Position numbers and translations under genes: made by a program. DNA of 64,000 nt from Lathyrus oleraceus. Lineage: Eukaryota; Streptophyta; Magnoliopsida; Fabales; Fabaceae. The stretch spans positions 31,244,699-31,308,698 of the forward strand of contig NC_066581.1 in assembly GCF_024323335.1 (NCBI RefSeq), in the 5' to 3' direction. The notes beneath the pieces are model-generated. The model did not search any database. It saw nothing but the letters and a program-made list of their open reading frames with translations, and was not told where the DNA came from. Of this stretch, positions 35,380 to 48,076 are shown one piece after another. Within the stretch, counting starts at the first letter, position 1, and every line of letters begins with the position of its first letter.

Positions 35380-35785
35380 AAGAGGATGTTTACCGACATC
35401 AAAAGAAAACCAGACACTTACGCATGACTGGAAATCACCGAAGGATGGTGTTTACCGACACCAAAGAAGACCAGACACTTACGCATGACTGGAAATCACC
35501 GAAGGATGGTGTTTACCGACACCAAAAGAAAACCAGACACTTACGCATGACTGGAAATCACCGAAGGATGGTGTTTACCGACACCAAAGAAGACCAGACA
35601 CTTACGCATGACTGGAAATCACCGAAGGATGGTGTTTACCGACACCAAAGAAGACCAGACACTTACGCATGACTGGAAATCACCGAAGGATGGTGTTTAC
35701 CGACACCAAAAAAAAACCAGACACTTACGCATGACTGGAAATCACCGAAGGATGGTGTTTACCGACACCAAAGAAACAACACACG
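35380..35785 (-). repeat. Tandem array R2 in A2 (60-62 bp x 6)
   Basis: GCATGACTGG at about 35423, 35484, 35546, 35607, 35668 and 35729, with the GGTGTTTACCGACACC hairpin in each unit. Confidence 0.9.
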
Positions 35786-38700
35786 CGGGTGCTGACGGGA
35801 TACTGACATCCACAAGATGACAGGGCAAGGCTGAACACTTGCAGGGGGTTTCACTGGGGAACAAGGTCACGACAGCGAGCAAACAGGAAGGAACACCAAG
35901 AATACCGAGTTGTAGGTATGAAACGGGTGACCGACCAAAGCGTGAATTGATTTGTTTTCCAAAACACTCAACATCCTGAAGAGGGCTAGAAAAGCGATCT
36001 TGTTAAAGGATGAACATTCAATTCCACAAGGAATACGAATCTTACTCTGCTGGAGATAACAATCAAAAGATTGACCAAAGAGTGCATGAGATATATTATC
36101 TATAGCCGTCAGAACGTAGATAATACACTCGCATGGAAGATTATCCATAACCGGGTTGTAGGTTGTTAAATGAATAATCGACCGACATCATCCTGAAGAG
36201 AGCGAAGGCAAACTTGTTAAAGGATGGACATTCGATTCCACAAGGAATACGAATCTTACTCTGCTGGTGATAACAATCGGAAGATTGACCAAAGAGTGCA
36301 TGAGATATATTATCTATAGCCGTCAAAACGTAGATAATAACCTCGCATGGAAGATTATCCATAACCGGGTTGTAGGTTGTTAAACGAATAATCGACCGAA
36401 AAAGAAAGGCATCAGGGTACCAGGACTAGGTATGCAAAAGATGACCAATCAAAAGAGGATAAAGTTGCTAACTCGGAGCAAATACCCAAAGGCAGGGGAA
36501 GACCCAATGGGGACAATACTGCTTGATCAAGGCAAGTATCCAGAGGGGAAAGAATATCAATATCACAGACCGGATACTGATAACTGCAAAGAGGGAATTA
36601 CATCTACCGGTTTGTAGGCAGAAAACCACGGAAAAGTAACCAGTCATCATCGGGATGAGCACAAAGGGTTAACTCCAACAAGGGGGGGAACGTGGGATTT
36701 TACAACTACCAGCTAGTGGGTAGAAAACCACAAAGATAGGACTTACAACTGCCAGTTCGTAGGTAGAGGCCAATGGAAAAGTAACCAGTCATCATCGGGA
36801 TGAGCACAAAGGGTTAACTCTACCAAGGGGATGAAAGTGGGATTTTACAACTACCAGCTAGTGGGTAGAAAACCACAAAGATAGGACTTACAACTACCGG
36901 TTCGTAGGTAGAGGCCAGTAAATGGTCTGCTGAGAGACAGAGTGAGAAAAAAGGATTTACAACTACCGGGTAGCGGGTAGAAGACCGTAAAGAAAGGACT
37001 TACAGCTACCGGTTCGTAGGTAGAGGCCCACAAATTCCGCTGAGGATGAAATGAATGAGTGCCGGTTAGTGAGCGACTATTCATTTATGCCCCAGGGAAG
37101 CACAGGAGACAGCCAATTTAGGATCGATCCAAAAAGGCAGACTGAAACAAGACTGATCCTAATGAGGAAAGAACTCAATAGGGAAAACCCATCCCGTTAG
37201 GGAGGGAACGGAAGCAACCGTCATCCACGAGGATGTATCTCAGTGGGGAAATGGCAGGAAAGGATTGACACTTTCTGCTTAAGGGGTAGACTCTATATGG
37301 AGGGATCAGACACACCCATATCTGCTTAAGGAAAATCTACTAGAGAGATCTGTATCAACAAATAGCAGGAGGTAACAATCAACAGATACCCGGCAACAGC
37401 TGCAACATGAGTATCCAAATGCTATGATTATGCATGTATGCATTCTATCTAAAATGTATGATGAATGCTGACAAACAGGCATGCTCAACACGCAGGTCCG
37501 GGAATCAACCGTCCGGAGAGAAAACCAAAGCCACCAGAGAGCAAAGAAGATCCACTAGGGACTGGGATATCAGGGAACATTTATCCTGCAGGGGAGGAAG
37601 ACCACCGGAGGCTTCCGGAGGGATCGTCGGTCACAACCGGAGAAAAGAGTTCAACATACAGGCGGATGCGCCACAACAACTTGTGATGAAAATCCGAGGT
37701 ACCGAGAAGCAACCAGATCTCTGATGAGGATACATAGGCATTGATAAGGCTCGTCATGCCAACAACTCCGCTGGGGGATCCATCTGAGGGCATGCCGGAT
37801 TACGGGGATGTCGACCCTCCGGATACTGAATCTTCAAAGAAAAACACCCACGCTGGGGGAGAGAGGAAGACTACTCTGCTGGAGAGGCGAAAGTTGAAGT
37901 CTTCAGTAAACACTCTGCTAGGGGAGCTGCCCCACAATAATGTCCGAAATAGCAAACTTACTGGGGATGCCCCACGGTAAGGCTCAAACAGCACTCTACT
38001 GGGGATGCCCCATAATAGAGCTAACAGGGATTTGGAGGAAGAATCTGTACTGCCGGGAACGTGAAGATGAACAACTTCAAACAACACTGCATCGGGCAAC
38101 TTCACTGAGGAGACCATACGAGGTTGTGCAGGACAAAGATACAGTCATGCTCGAGATACGAACAATTGTCTTACCTGTTAGTAATCATACCACCCTCGGG
38201 AGAGCACTGTGGGTCTCCTAAGTATCCTTCCATCATTGTGAATGTTCACTTTGTTTAAGAACAATTTTTTTTGAAAAATTTGTTTATTTTGAAAACAATG
38301 ATACTTTATCAATTAAAACATGCAAAACGTTTGTTGAGTTGAAACAAATAAGAGTGCAAACAATTTGGATAAAAGCTCAAATTAGATGTAATGGAATGGT
38401 AGTCTGCAAAGGGCGAGACTCCATAGATCTGTACAAGTTTGAAATCGGTGATATATATTGGAGAGGGCTACATTGAACATAATGACCTTTCCTCTACCAT
38501 TCTGAATTTTCGATGTATTCGGAGCTTCAGTCGACGACGAATCGAGAATCTCTGACGGATGACAGATATAGAGCACAGTCTTGTCAAGATGCAGTTACTT
38601 GCCAAATCCCTAATTTTTGCCTAGATTGCCCCAGTGTGAGGTGCTCAATCTAGCGGGATGCAAATTCTTTTTTTTCAATGTCTCTAACTTTTGCCTGGAT

Positions 38701-38797
38701 CGCCCTTTCGGGTTTTCAATCCACCGAGACGCTCCTTTTTGCCTAAGTTACCCTTTGGGGTGTTCGACTTAGCGAGCTTTTGCTTTTTTTCTTTGTT
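35786..38797 (-). other. A2 3' internal noncoding region with repeated stem-loops
   Basis: 35880-36400 holds two modules ending in ATTATCTA/TAGATAAT hairpins. 36600-37040 has repeated CTACC...GGTAG stem-loops in a GATAGGACTTACAACT context. 37500-38130 has plus-strand ACTCCGCTGGGGGA (37765-37778) and ACTCTACTGGGGA (37993-38005), complementary to the PBS. 38220-38797 matches B 25720-26297. No credible gene. The part after 36397 is deleted in A1. Confidence 0.6.
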
Positions 38798-39070
38798 TTA
38801 GGCGAAGTATTTCTTGACTGCATCGGAATTCACAGGACGAGTGAACTTCTTCATCCATTGCTGTAAGTGTCAAAGCACTGCCTGAAGAGGCTCTTTTGAA
38901 AACATATGGACTTTCATAGCTTGGAGTTCACTTGCCCCTGGAATCGGGCACGAAAGACAAGACTTTCTTGAGCACAAGGTCCCTCGGAACACACGAGGCT
39001 TGATCTTCTTGTCAAATGCTTTCTGACCATAAAACATGGCAGTTGATCTTTTGTTTTTGCTTGAATTCAG
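38798..39070 (-). pseudogene. Integrase C-terminal remnant of Ogre pol in A2
   Basis: Recognisable as a worn copy of 26298-26636. The sense strand ends in a KKYFA-type terminus with stop at 38798, and KKIKPRVFR is readable near 38990. It has lost bases (the GDLVLKK segment is out of frame) and about 20 residues around the LNLIEEKR to GQLYQ region. The 5' boundary GTTGACTGATGCTGAAT is the same as in B. No catalytic residues are present. Confidence 0.75.
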
Positions 39071-39225
39071 CATCAGTCAACTTGGGACTTTGAGGGTGCT
39101 ATCTTTTTTTGTTTCTTTCTTTCTTTTTCTTTCTTTTGATTTGGATTTCTTTTGATTTGGATTTCTTTTGATTTTGCACCCTCTCTTTCTTTTTTCTTTC
39201 TCTTTTTTTTTTGATAATGCCCCAG
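39071..39225 (-). other. Purine-rich filler at pol deletion in A2
   Basis: Sense strand rich in AAAGAAAG, AAATCC repeats (three AAATCAAAAGAAATCC-like units) and AGAGAGGG. Same place as the 26637-26812 tract. Confidence 0.65.
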
Positions 39226-39400
39226 TTGGCTGTTCTGCTGATTCTCGAGATGCAGCTGAGTGATCTTCTTTTCTTGCTCAAGAAGTCGGGAAATCTCGTC
39301 AGGAATCCCTTCAACATCATCTTCGTCCGCTTCAAATACAGGGAATTCAAAATTGGGAGATGACGTCCGATCATTATGTTCAATGGGTTTGAGAAACAAC
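39226..39400 (-). pseudogene. Start of RT exon (pre-RT linker) in A2
   Basis: Sense frame PIEHNDRTSSPNFEFPVFEA, then acidic DEDDVEGIPDEISRLLEQEK before running into filler. Counterpart of 26825-26976; follows the acceptor at 39401. Confidence 0.8.
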
Positions 39401-39666
39401 CTGCATAAAGATTTTGATATGAAAAGCACTTTGAAAATCAAACAAGATAATCGTTATGCAGATGAAAAGATTGCTTTTATTCTTGTTTTTTTTTTAAGGT
39501 TTTTTGTGATCACCAATTTCATGCAAAAGTGAAAAGGGAAAACAAATGGAAAAACAAATGTTTAACATGAATTTATTTGAATGAAAATATCATTGCACAA
39601 AATGTTGCCAACAATGTCATCACTTCTCCTTTGGCATGGGAGAAGGGTTTTTAAACAAAGTGATTG
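39401..39666 (-). other. Retained Ogre intron in A2 (3' splice site at 39401)
   Basis: Acceptor CTTTATGCAG before GTTGTTTC. Length and AT-richness match the B intron; the donor boundary near 39666 is unresolved. Confidence 0.65.
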
Positions 39667-40123
39667 TTACTCTGACTTATGAACAACTGTAGGAACGCCC
39701 ACAGTGACCCAATTGTGGCAGACACCACCAGGAATGATGAAATTGTTCAAGTCCTCTGCGTCCTCTTCCAAGATAGCAGCATCCTCTTCTTCTTTAGGCT
39801 GATCATGATGGATGAATCCTCCACTTGCAAACAAACCTTGCTCCTTGCATGCCCCAGAACAGTAGCCAATGCCAGCCCGGGATTGGTTAACCAGGAATGA
39901 ATCCATCAACACCACTTAATCTGGCAAACTCCTCTCTGAATCCACAACTCTCTTGCCCCAGATGATCCATCACTCTGGCAGAAATGGCTCTGGTATAATG
40001 CCGGCGAGATGCGTCTTCAAAATAAATGAAGATCGCAGGGTCAGACCACAAGGCGGGAGACCGGAACAAAACACCTGCTTGTGCAAATGATGCATGAAGT
40101 GTTTGTGCATATGCTTGATGCAC
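39667..40123 (-). pseudogene. Protease-exon C-terminal remnant of Ogre in A2
   Basis: 39667-39915 reads SRAGIGYCSGACKEQGLFAS, acidic EEEDAAILEEDAEDLNNF and IPGGVCHNWVTVGVPT. 39887-40123 adds, in a different frame, WSDPAIFIYFEDASRRHYTR and MDHLGQESCGFREEFARLSG, which I cannot place with confidence. The overlap of two frames implies a frameshift near 39890. No gag nucleocapsid knuckle or protease active site remains. Confidence 0.65.
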
Positions 40124-40442
40124 ATGATATGCTCATTTCTCAGGCATTCAAAGAGCCTGACCCATCCTCAAAAGATGGCAACCCGCAGCAAAAAGAGAAC
40201 ACAGATACAGGGAAAAATGAAAGCAACAGAGAAATGCTGATAACCTTATCTATACATAAGGGTAAAAAGTCATACAACCAAAATCAACAGAATATTCGGA
40301 TAATCAGAGTACAAAGAAAAAGAATCCCATCCAACAAGCCTGGAGGTGATTCTCAACAAATAGATCCAAAGATGGAGTACAAGCAAATGAATCCCATCCA
40401 ACAAGCCTGGAGGTGATTCAACAAAATATCACAGAGATACAA
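40124..40442 (-). other. Short spacer where gag and protease are missing
   Basis: About 300 bp between the end of ORF1 and the pro remnant. Contains a direct repeat (ATCCCATCCAACAAGCCTGG with flanks, at about 40323 and 40391). A full Ogre would have gag and protease here. Confidence 0.6.
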
Positions 40443-41180
40443 CTAAGACAGGCGATCTTCAGGAATGAGGGTCTTCAGGTAATGGCACTGGTCTATCAAC
40501 AGTGTGCATTCTGAACAATCTGGTAGAGGAGTGATCTTCTCCTTCAATTGTCTTCTAAGCTCCAAGACTTCTCCTCCAAGATAATCCCCTGATTTCTGTC
40601 TCAACTCCATCTCTTTCTTCAACTGAGTGTCTTTGTCTTTGAGTTGCTTTTCCAAGTCTCTGATCTTCTTCTGATAGTTGACTTCTGCTCTCTGCAGTCT
40701 CAGACATTCCCTATGCTCTGTATCTAACATGGATTCCATCTCCTCATATGACCTCTTCCTACTCCTTGCTCTGCCAGCATCCTCTCCTTGCACTTCCCTG
40801 AGTTGATGGGCCAAGTGCAGCTTATCAGCCTTAGCTTTGTACAACTCCATCTGAGTGTCTTGCTCTTTCTCTCTCAGACGACGACTCTCCATCAGGGCTT
40901 GCTTATAGTGTTCAGCAGGCACACTATCAGCAAGAACTAAAGGTGGTTGCTCCTGCAACGGCTCCATCCTATCATAGGGTAGCAGCAAAGTTTCCACTCT
41001 CTTCTTTACCCAATCAGTGTAATCAGGCATTGCAATGGCAAACTTCTTCCCTAAGACGGATCCATCCTTCGCTTCAACAAATTTCCAGGCTCTCCCAATC
41101 TGCTCCAACTTAACAGGGTCAGTACGCTTCTCAAAATACACACTCTCAACTATCTCAGTTTCAAGTGGCCTTCTACTCAT
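40443..41180 (-). pseudogene. Ogre ORF1, C-terminal part
   Basis: About 245 residues starting at MSRRPLETEIVESVYFEK, in a different frame from the N-terminal part, so one indel lies near 41183. The first ~70 residues are globular; from about EHYKQALMESRRLREKEQD onward the chain is highly charged with heptad-like spacing, suggesting a coiled coil, with a short Cys/His-containing tail (DCSECTLLIDQCHYLK). The stop at 40443 is probably the natural end. ORF1 is the extra gene upstream of gag that defines Ogre; its function is unknown. Confidence 0.75.
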
Positions 41181-42082
41181 GAAAACCCTAGCTGGCGAAG
41201 AGAAAGAACTGGGTTGTAATTGATGCAACCTTTGGTCCCCACAAGTGGCACGTTCCGGAATTCACCACAGCTCATGATAACATCCTTTACGTCCATCCGG
41301 TATGACTGCCATCTGATGTCATAAGAGGTGAGTGACATGACCCTCTGAGTCCACTTAAGAGTGCTCTGGGTATCCACAAATGGTCCACTGGCTGGCAAAA
41401 GGGACGTGAACCATTTGAACAGAAGGGGTAGACAGCACCTGATGGCTCCACCCTTACCATGCCTACTGTGGATGGCATAGTAAGTATCAGCTAACAAAGT
41501 GGGGACTGGATTCCCTCTGATGAAGATACTGATGGCAGCGAAGTCAATGAAATTTGGCATACTGGGAAATAGGATGACTCCATAGATCATGGCAGCAAGC
41601 TGGGCATGAAAAACTTCCCAATTCCCCTTCTCTGCTTCATCTCTGGCAATCCTCAACAGAAACTTCAATGGCAGACCCACTACTTCCCCACAGGGCTTCC
41701 AATTCTCACCAACCTCCTTAATACTCAACCGGAGAGCTCTGGCAATTAATCTGAAGTCAACCTCCTTTGGGACGTCCAAGAAGGTAGTCTGATGCTGAAC
41801 CGGGACACTCAACAGGATAGAATACTCTTCGAGAGTAGGTGCAAGCTGATAATCCTGAAATGTGAAGCATCTGAGCTCTGGATCATAAAACTGAAGAAGT
41901 GTCTGCAGAGGTACTGGGTCCACTACTGTCTTCAGCACTGTCAAGATGTCTCCATACCGTCCAACAAAACTCTTCAGTCGATCGTCCGTCACAAGGCTAC
42001 CCAACTCAACTAGTGGAGTCAACGGCTTACAATGGAAACTGTAGGAACAGGTCTTCCGCTTCAGCTCGGGGACTGTTGCCAT
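41177..42082 (-). pseudogene. Ogre ORF1, N-terminal part (DUF7745-like)
   Basis: About 300 residues. I take the ATG at 42082 (MATVPELKRKTC) over the upstream one at 42130 because similarity seems to begin there. Visible blocks: VGRYGDILTVLKT, LLQFYDPELRCFTFQDYQLA, PTLEEYSILLSVP, LPLKFLLRIARDEAEKGNWE, AIHSRHGKGGAIRCCLPLLF and the tail GCINYNPVLSLRQLGF. The F.D.QL.PTLEEY block is characteristic of plant transposon proteins of the DUF7745/plant-mobile-domain group (by recall). Ends in a premature stop at 41177 caused by the frameshift. Best preserved Ogre coding region in the window. Confidence 0.8.
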
Positions 42083-42869
42083 CTCTATCAGTAGACAAGC
42101 TCGGGAATGTACCTGAGAAATGATATGCATGCAGAGATTAGTTTTTTTCTTTTCTTTTATTATTATTTTTTTTTTTTTTTGATTTTTTTTTTTTCAATTG
42201 CGTTTCTTTTGAAAAAATAAATATGCTATGATGCACATGATGCAGACTGGACTGGCTGGTTGTGCAATTCTGATCACTAGGTCGAATCTTCAGTCAAAAC
42301 TCGGAACTTAAATCCAACTTAAGGTCAACTGAACATCGTTGTCTGAACTAGAGTCACCAACAGAACCAAGTCACCAACGGTACCTGTAATGAATAACCCT
42401 TCCCCACTCACGGGTGTAGTCTAGGCCAGGGTAAAGCTGAGAGAAACGCAGCATAGATAACCTTTCGCAGAATACCATCATATACACACCCGAAGTATGT
42501 AACGACAGTATCCCACCAGGGTCTGAACTGCTCGTGATATCAATGTTCCGCTAAGTGGCGCAATACCACCCGCTTCCCATGAATCACTCTATTCCTAATC
42601 ATCCTAGATTTCACTCATGGTCTGGGTATTGGACCTTTTACCTCAACTGACTCCCCCCCCACACAGAGAAAACAAACAACCAGCCAGGCAGAAAGAATAA
42701 TGAATATGAATGCAAACATAAGTGTACACAATAAATGCAAACAATAAATGCACATATATACAATGAATGCAAAAAATAACAGCACAAAGCAACCAAAATC
42801 CTAACCTAGAGAGCGCTAGGAGAGACTCGCTCAGGGAAGATGGACCAGCATAGGTCAACTTCTCTACAT
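42083..42869 (-). other. A2 leader between PBS and ORF1
   Basis: Noncoding. Contains an A-rich/poly-T tract (42140-42200) and, near the PBS, the segment shared with A1 2177-2523. CATTTCTCAG just upstream of the ORF1 start (ends near 42112) looks like a splice acceptor and could pair with the LTR donor; this is inference. Confidence 0.5.
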
Positions 42870-42886
42870 CCCCAGCAGAGTCGCCA
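42870..42886 (-). other. Primer-binding site of A2
   Basis: Sense TGGCGACTCTGCTGGGG, two bases from the LTR end. Confidence 0.85.
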
Positions 42887-42888
42887 GC

Positions 42889-45800
42889 TGTCGCATTACG
42901 CGAAAAACCGGCAGGAAAAGAAAGAAACAACAGAGCCGCCACCGTGCGTTATTTATCCCAAAAGAGGGAAAGGAAACGCTCAGAGTAAACCTAGGAAAGA
43001 ACATGGTCTCGCGACCAAAGAGAATGGGTTCGGGAGTCGGTTATGCGAAGGGAAGGTATTAGCACCCCTACGCATCCGTAGTACTCTACGGGATCCACGC
43101 ACAAAAGGAAGGAATAATGGTTGCTAAACACTGCTCAAATACTCACACACACTGGCTGAAAGAAACGCAAGAGACTGACTGAAACTGACTCGGCAGGATA
43201 TCGTATCCTGGGCCTACTTAGTCTATCAGGCATAGACATCAGAGTCGAAGTAGTTCGGACTGGGGAAACGACACATGCTCGCTAGGATATCGCATCCTAT
43301 GCATACGTATCTTCTCGGACGAGAGAAGAATCAGAGCATTCGTAGCTCAGCTGACACGCAGACAAACAAACACAGGCAAAGGCAAACGTGGAGCCTGAAT
43401 GCCAATCACTGGACTTACATCAGCATCCGAACCAAAACGCACACACACTGGAACCCAAATGCCACTCGATGGACTTACATCGGCTTCCAAGCACACAACA
43501 ACACAACAAGTTAATAGGGAGTCGGGGACTCGAGCCTATAACTGTCAAGCAACACACTCAAACAAACAGACAACAGATTGCTAAGGAGTCAGGCACTCGA
43601 GCCTAGCAACTGTCAAACAACACACACAAAAAAGAAAAAGGGCGCCCGGAGAGATCAGCTCAATCTCCTGCCTACATACTTCATCTGGTGTGAAGATCAG
43701 GGCGATGTAGTTCCCCTACGCAGGGACAAGGATCTAGCCTAACCAGATAGCAGAGGGAGACACAACTCTAGGGAGACTACGACTCGAGCCTAGATGTTGT
43801 CATGCAAAGTCAACCCTAAGTTAAGGTTTCTAGCTAAATGGCACAAGGGCCAACCTATCCTAGACACGGCTTGCACAGGAAGCAAGGGTCTCGATTGCAA
43901 CTAGGGCAAGAGAAAGGGGAAGTCTCAATCACAGCAAGGGTGAGAGAAAAGAGTTAGTGTTAGTTGTTAGTCAAACTCGGCAAGACATCGCGTCTCGTGC
44001 CTACGTATCTCATCTGGACATGAGAATCAGAGTTGCCGTAGTTCGGCTGGCAGGGAAAAAGGACTCGATTGCAACTAGGGCAAGAGAAAGGGAAAGTCTC
44101 GATCGCGACGAGGGCGAGAGAAAGGAAAAGTCTCGATCGCAACGAGGGCGAGAGAAAGGAAAAGTCTCGATCGCAACGAGGGCGAGAGAAAGGATCGCAA
44201 CGAGGGCGAAAGCAAACAGGGATTAGTCTAAACTAAACCTAACTTGCACAGGAAGCAAGTCAAACAAACACAAGCACAGGTAGCACACACTATATGCACA
44301 CAAGAGGCTCACACAAGGGTTAGGTTTTAGTCGAGGGGTCATATCAACCTCAACAAACAAACCTCTGGAATGGGGTGAAGATTGCTCTTAACCTTGCCAT
44401 TGAGGGGCTAAGGTGAAGCAGATGAAAGGAGATGAGGGGTGTGCCTCATTGCTTCTATCCCTGGCCTGGGAGAGCATTTGACAAGAATGTGTGGGTTCAG
44501 AAAGTGGGAACCCTTCTACACATTAGATACTGACTCAACTGTGCAATTGCACAAGATCTTGGGTTTTTATCTGTAATGCATCAACACAATGGTGTGAGCA
44601 AGACAGAAGACACACTGATTAGCAGGGGATAGGTTGCTTATCCCTTGGGTTCTGCCAATTGCCTCTTCACTTAGGAGGTCTTTGACTCTATACAAGGACA
44701 ATTTAAACATACACAGGCATTGCCTCTTAAGGAGGACTTCAGACAGTTTGCCCGGCCAAATGACAGGCCGGGTCTCCAGACTACATGAAGAAAAAGGAAT
44801 TATACCTCAAGCAAGTTGCTAAATAGCAAAGCAAAGCAAGTTCAGAGAACTTAAGCAACTAAGGGTACCTGAAAGAGTCAAACTAATCAGTAAACATTTC
44901 ACAAGTCAAAGCAAAAGGAAATGAATCCACAGACAAAACAGATGATCAATTGTGCAAAGCACAAGACTCAAACACATGAGTCAAACCTACAAAACAAAGG
45001 TTAGCATATGATATGTAACCACACTCAATCACATTTGTATGATCTTTGAAGCATTGGTGCTTAACCTGAAACAATGAGCTCAAACATAAGCCAGGAGACC
45101 CCTAGGACAAGCCTAGGGTCAAAGACAAAATAAAAAAGTCAAAACAGCAAAGGAAAGTCAACCATTATCAAGTTCAAACATTTAGGAAGCAAACATAATT
45201 GGATTCATGTTCATATCATGTACCATCATCAATTCATGAGCAAAAGAAACCAAAGCATGGCAAATGAAGGCACAAAGAAGTCAACAGAATGACTTGCATC
45301 AAAAGTCAACTCAAACAATTTCAAAAATCACCAAATAAATCAAGTTCAAACCTAACACCTAGCATGGTAAGCATGTCAAATTTCATTGCATTTGGACAAG
45401 TGGAAGGCAGTCAATGAAAATCATAAAGTTAAAGCAAATTCAAACATGCACAAAGAAGTCAAACAAACATGGGTCAACTTCAAAAAATCATAACTAAATG
45501 AAAACAGATGAGAAATGAATGAGATTAACACCAATGCAAAGCTCAAGATGTCTAGTATGCACATGCAAAATTTCATGATCATACAATAAGGCATGAGAAT
45601 TTCCCAAATGAAATGGCAAGGTATGTCACACAAAGTCAACATTTGACTAGGCAGGGAAGAAAAATCTCAAACAAATGGAAAATAGTTCAAATAAATCCCA
45701 GAAAATTCACACATAAACTAGACATATGAGAGAAGGCTTATGCAAAAATTTGGATCATTTGGAGGTCAGGAAGTATGTCATTAAAATTCATGGAAATGCA

Positions 45801-48071
45801 CATTCATGGTGTGACACCAAATGTAACACCTTACTTCAAAAAATCAAAGCTCTCAATCCACATATGATAAAATCATGAAATTTACACCAAAATAAACATG
45901 AATGAGTATAGATTATGCACAAAAAATTTCAACTCAAATGGATGTAACATGGTCATTTCACAATGGTTTTGGCAACATGTATCATTTTTGGTCACTTTAC
46001 ACAAACCCTAAGGCCATTTAAATACCAATGATCAGAAAATTTATTAAAAATCGTGACAAAAAACTAGACATCAAACAGGACATGATGCAAAAAACCCCAT
46101 GAAAATTGGAATTGAAATGAACAAGATATGATTTTTGCAAATATTGATGATCAAATGAAATGTTTATTGAAATTAAATGGATTAAATTGAAATAATTAGG
46201 AAGCGGATGGCACATTGGTAATTTTGAAGCTCACTTAGCAAAACGACCGTGTTTAAGGGGTGACCAGGAAATGTTGTGATTGGTCCGCATCCAATGAAAC
46301 AGTACCAAAGCCAGGAAATACACATGAAAACAAGTTTCTGGAAAAATGGCTAGGGTTTTGAACAGTGACCGTGTGTGTGTTCATCAACTTCATCATGTTC
46401 AAATCGTGAAAATCAAAATGTGCCCAGAAATGAAAATTAGACATGGCATTCGAATCAGTATATCACACACATCAAGAATCCATCATTCATCTTCCTTAAA
46501 ACACATTAACAATCATGAATCGAGCAAAACAAATAAGCATCATCAAACTTGAAAGCAGCATAACTTCTCGAATACTTGACCATTTTCGAAAACAAACACA
46601 TCATGAAGCTCAGCGTGGATAGATCTACACTAAGCATGGCATGGATTTGAGAAACAAGTGAATCGAAAACTTACTTATTCTTGAAGAAATCTGATATGCA
46701 GTGATGTTTTGGCTGTTATGAGCTTAAACAGATGAGCAAAAGTTCTCCAAAGGATGACTGGTGAAGATGCCTTGGCTCAGTGTAGCTTGTCTTTGCTCGA
46801 AACTCCATCTGCCATGGCTGAGCTTTGGAATAACAGTTGGATGAAAACCGCTTCCAGTTGAGTTTTGATGCTTTAAAATGCTTTCAAATGCTGGCCAAGT
46901 GATGATGGAAACAAGTGTGGTTCGAGCTCTTTGAGAATTTTGGCAGAAAAATGCAAAGGTGTGTAAATGGTGATTTGAGAAAAGAGAGAATTTCTATCTG
47001 TTTGCAGCTGCTTCTAGGGTTGGAGAATGGACAGAAAATATCTTATATACATCTGTTTAGGCAATGCTAATCATGTACTAACCAAACTTTGCTCATTTTA
47101 ACCAATTTGCTAAGTTTGCACTTTTGGCCAAAAGGGTGGTATGTGGTAGCAAGCTGCACGAATTCTGGGCCTTGGCAAGTCTCAAATGACAATTAAAACA
47201 ATTTCCAAATGGCCAATTATGCTGAAAACCTTTAATTCAAAAAGTCAACCATTGGTCAAACTTGGATTTTAAATGAAACAAGTCAAAAAATGCCATTTTG
47301 ATTGGCAAGGTTTTGGTACATGATGTTTATATTTTTGGAAAGAGGAGGAAAAATGTGGTTTGTAGGAAAAAACCCCATCAAATTTGGCCAAAGGAATCAT
47401 GAGATATGGCCATTTGAAGTTCATGAAAATGTGAAAATGATTTGATCATATCTTGCAAACCATTCATGGGATTTGAGAGTTCTTGGACTTTTTGAAAATG
47501 GGAGAACAAGATCTTCAACTTTCATGTTGGGCAAAAATTCATTTGGAGCTTGTATCATGATGTAAGTTGAGGATCAAGAAGTTTCCATTTTTGGCAGTTA
47601 CAGTTACAGGTCCAGTTTCTATTTTGGGAATTTTCTGATTGGCTTCAAATTCTTCAATGATGTTGATTGCCATGACATATGAGGCCTATTGGGACATGAA
47701 TAAACTCTCTCAAACCATTTCCATCCATCAAAACCATAAAATCAACCACAGTTGACCAACTTTGACTTTCTAGGGTTTTTGACTGTCTGTGCATGAACTG
47801 ATGGCTTCTGAACATCCAATCTTTGGCTTAAACACTTCAAATGGACTTCCAAGTCATGTGAACTTGTTGGACAAACCCTAGGGCCTTTGCTCCTTGAGAA
47901 ACACCTTTGCTTGCTTGGTGGACTGATCTCCTGATCAGTTTGACCTAATTCTTGACTTGCTTGCTCTTGAGGCAGCTGGGGGCAATGCAATGCTATGCAA
48001 TGGACCATGATATGCTATGACCTAATATGAAAATGTATGTACAATGATAGGTGCAAATTTGAGGTGCTACA
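42889..48071 (-). repeat. 5' LTR of A2, 5183 bp
   Basis: One 34-bp unit shorter than the other A LTRs (array at 44095-44200). Hairpin 44751-44772, donor 46669-46674, TATA 47042-47049. The U5 modules follow the PBS-proximal end as in A1. Closer to the A1 5' LTR than to its own 3' LTR at several sites. Confidence 0.93.
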
Positions 48072-48076
48072 AATAG
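48072..48076. repeat. Right TSD AATAG of A2
   Basis: Follows GGTGCTACA; partner of 29275-29279. Confidence 0.92.

Larger units (their letters stand above)
29280..48071 (-). mobile_element. Ogre element A2, 18.8 kb, complete ends, non-autonomous
   Basis: LTRs 29280-34496 and 42889-48071, PPT 34497-34509, PBS 42870-42886, TSD AATAG on both sides. The internal 8.4 kb keeps ORF1 (frameshifted), the end of the protease exon, the intron, the RT linker, the integrase C-terminus and the 3' repeat region; gag, protease, RT, RNase H and the integrase core are missing. The two LTRs differ by about a dozen substitutions or small indels plus one 34-bp repeat, so insertion was fairly recent. It lies in the 5' LTR of B. 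Confidence 0.92.

Noticed and set aside
36851..38221. Several 70-105 residue frames on both strands of A2
   Set aside because: No similarity to any Ogre protein; they overlap stem-loop repeats and PBS-complementary motifs in the noncoding 3' region.
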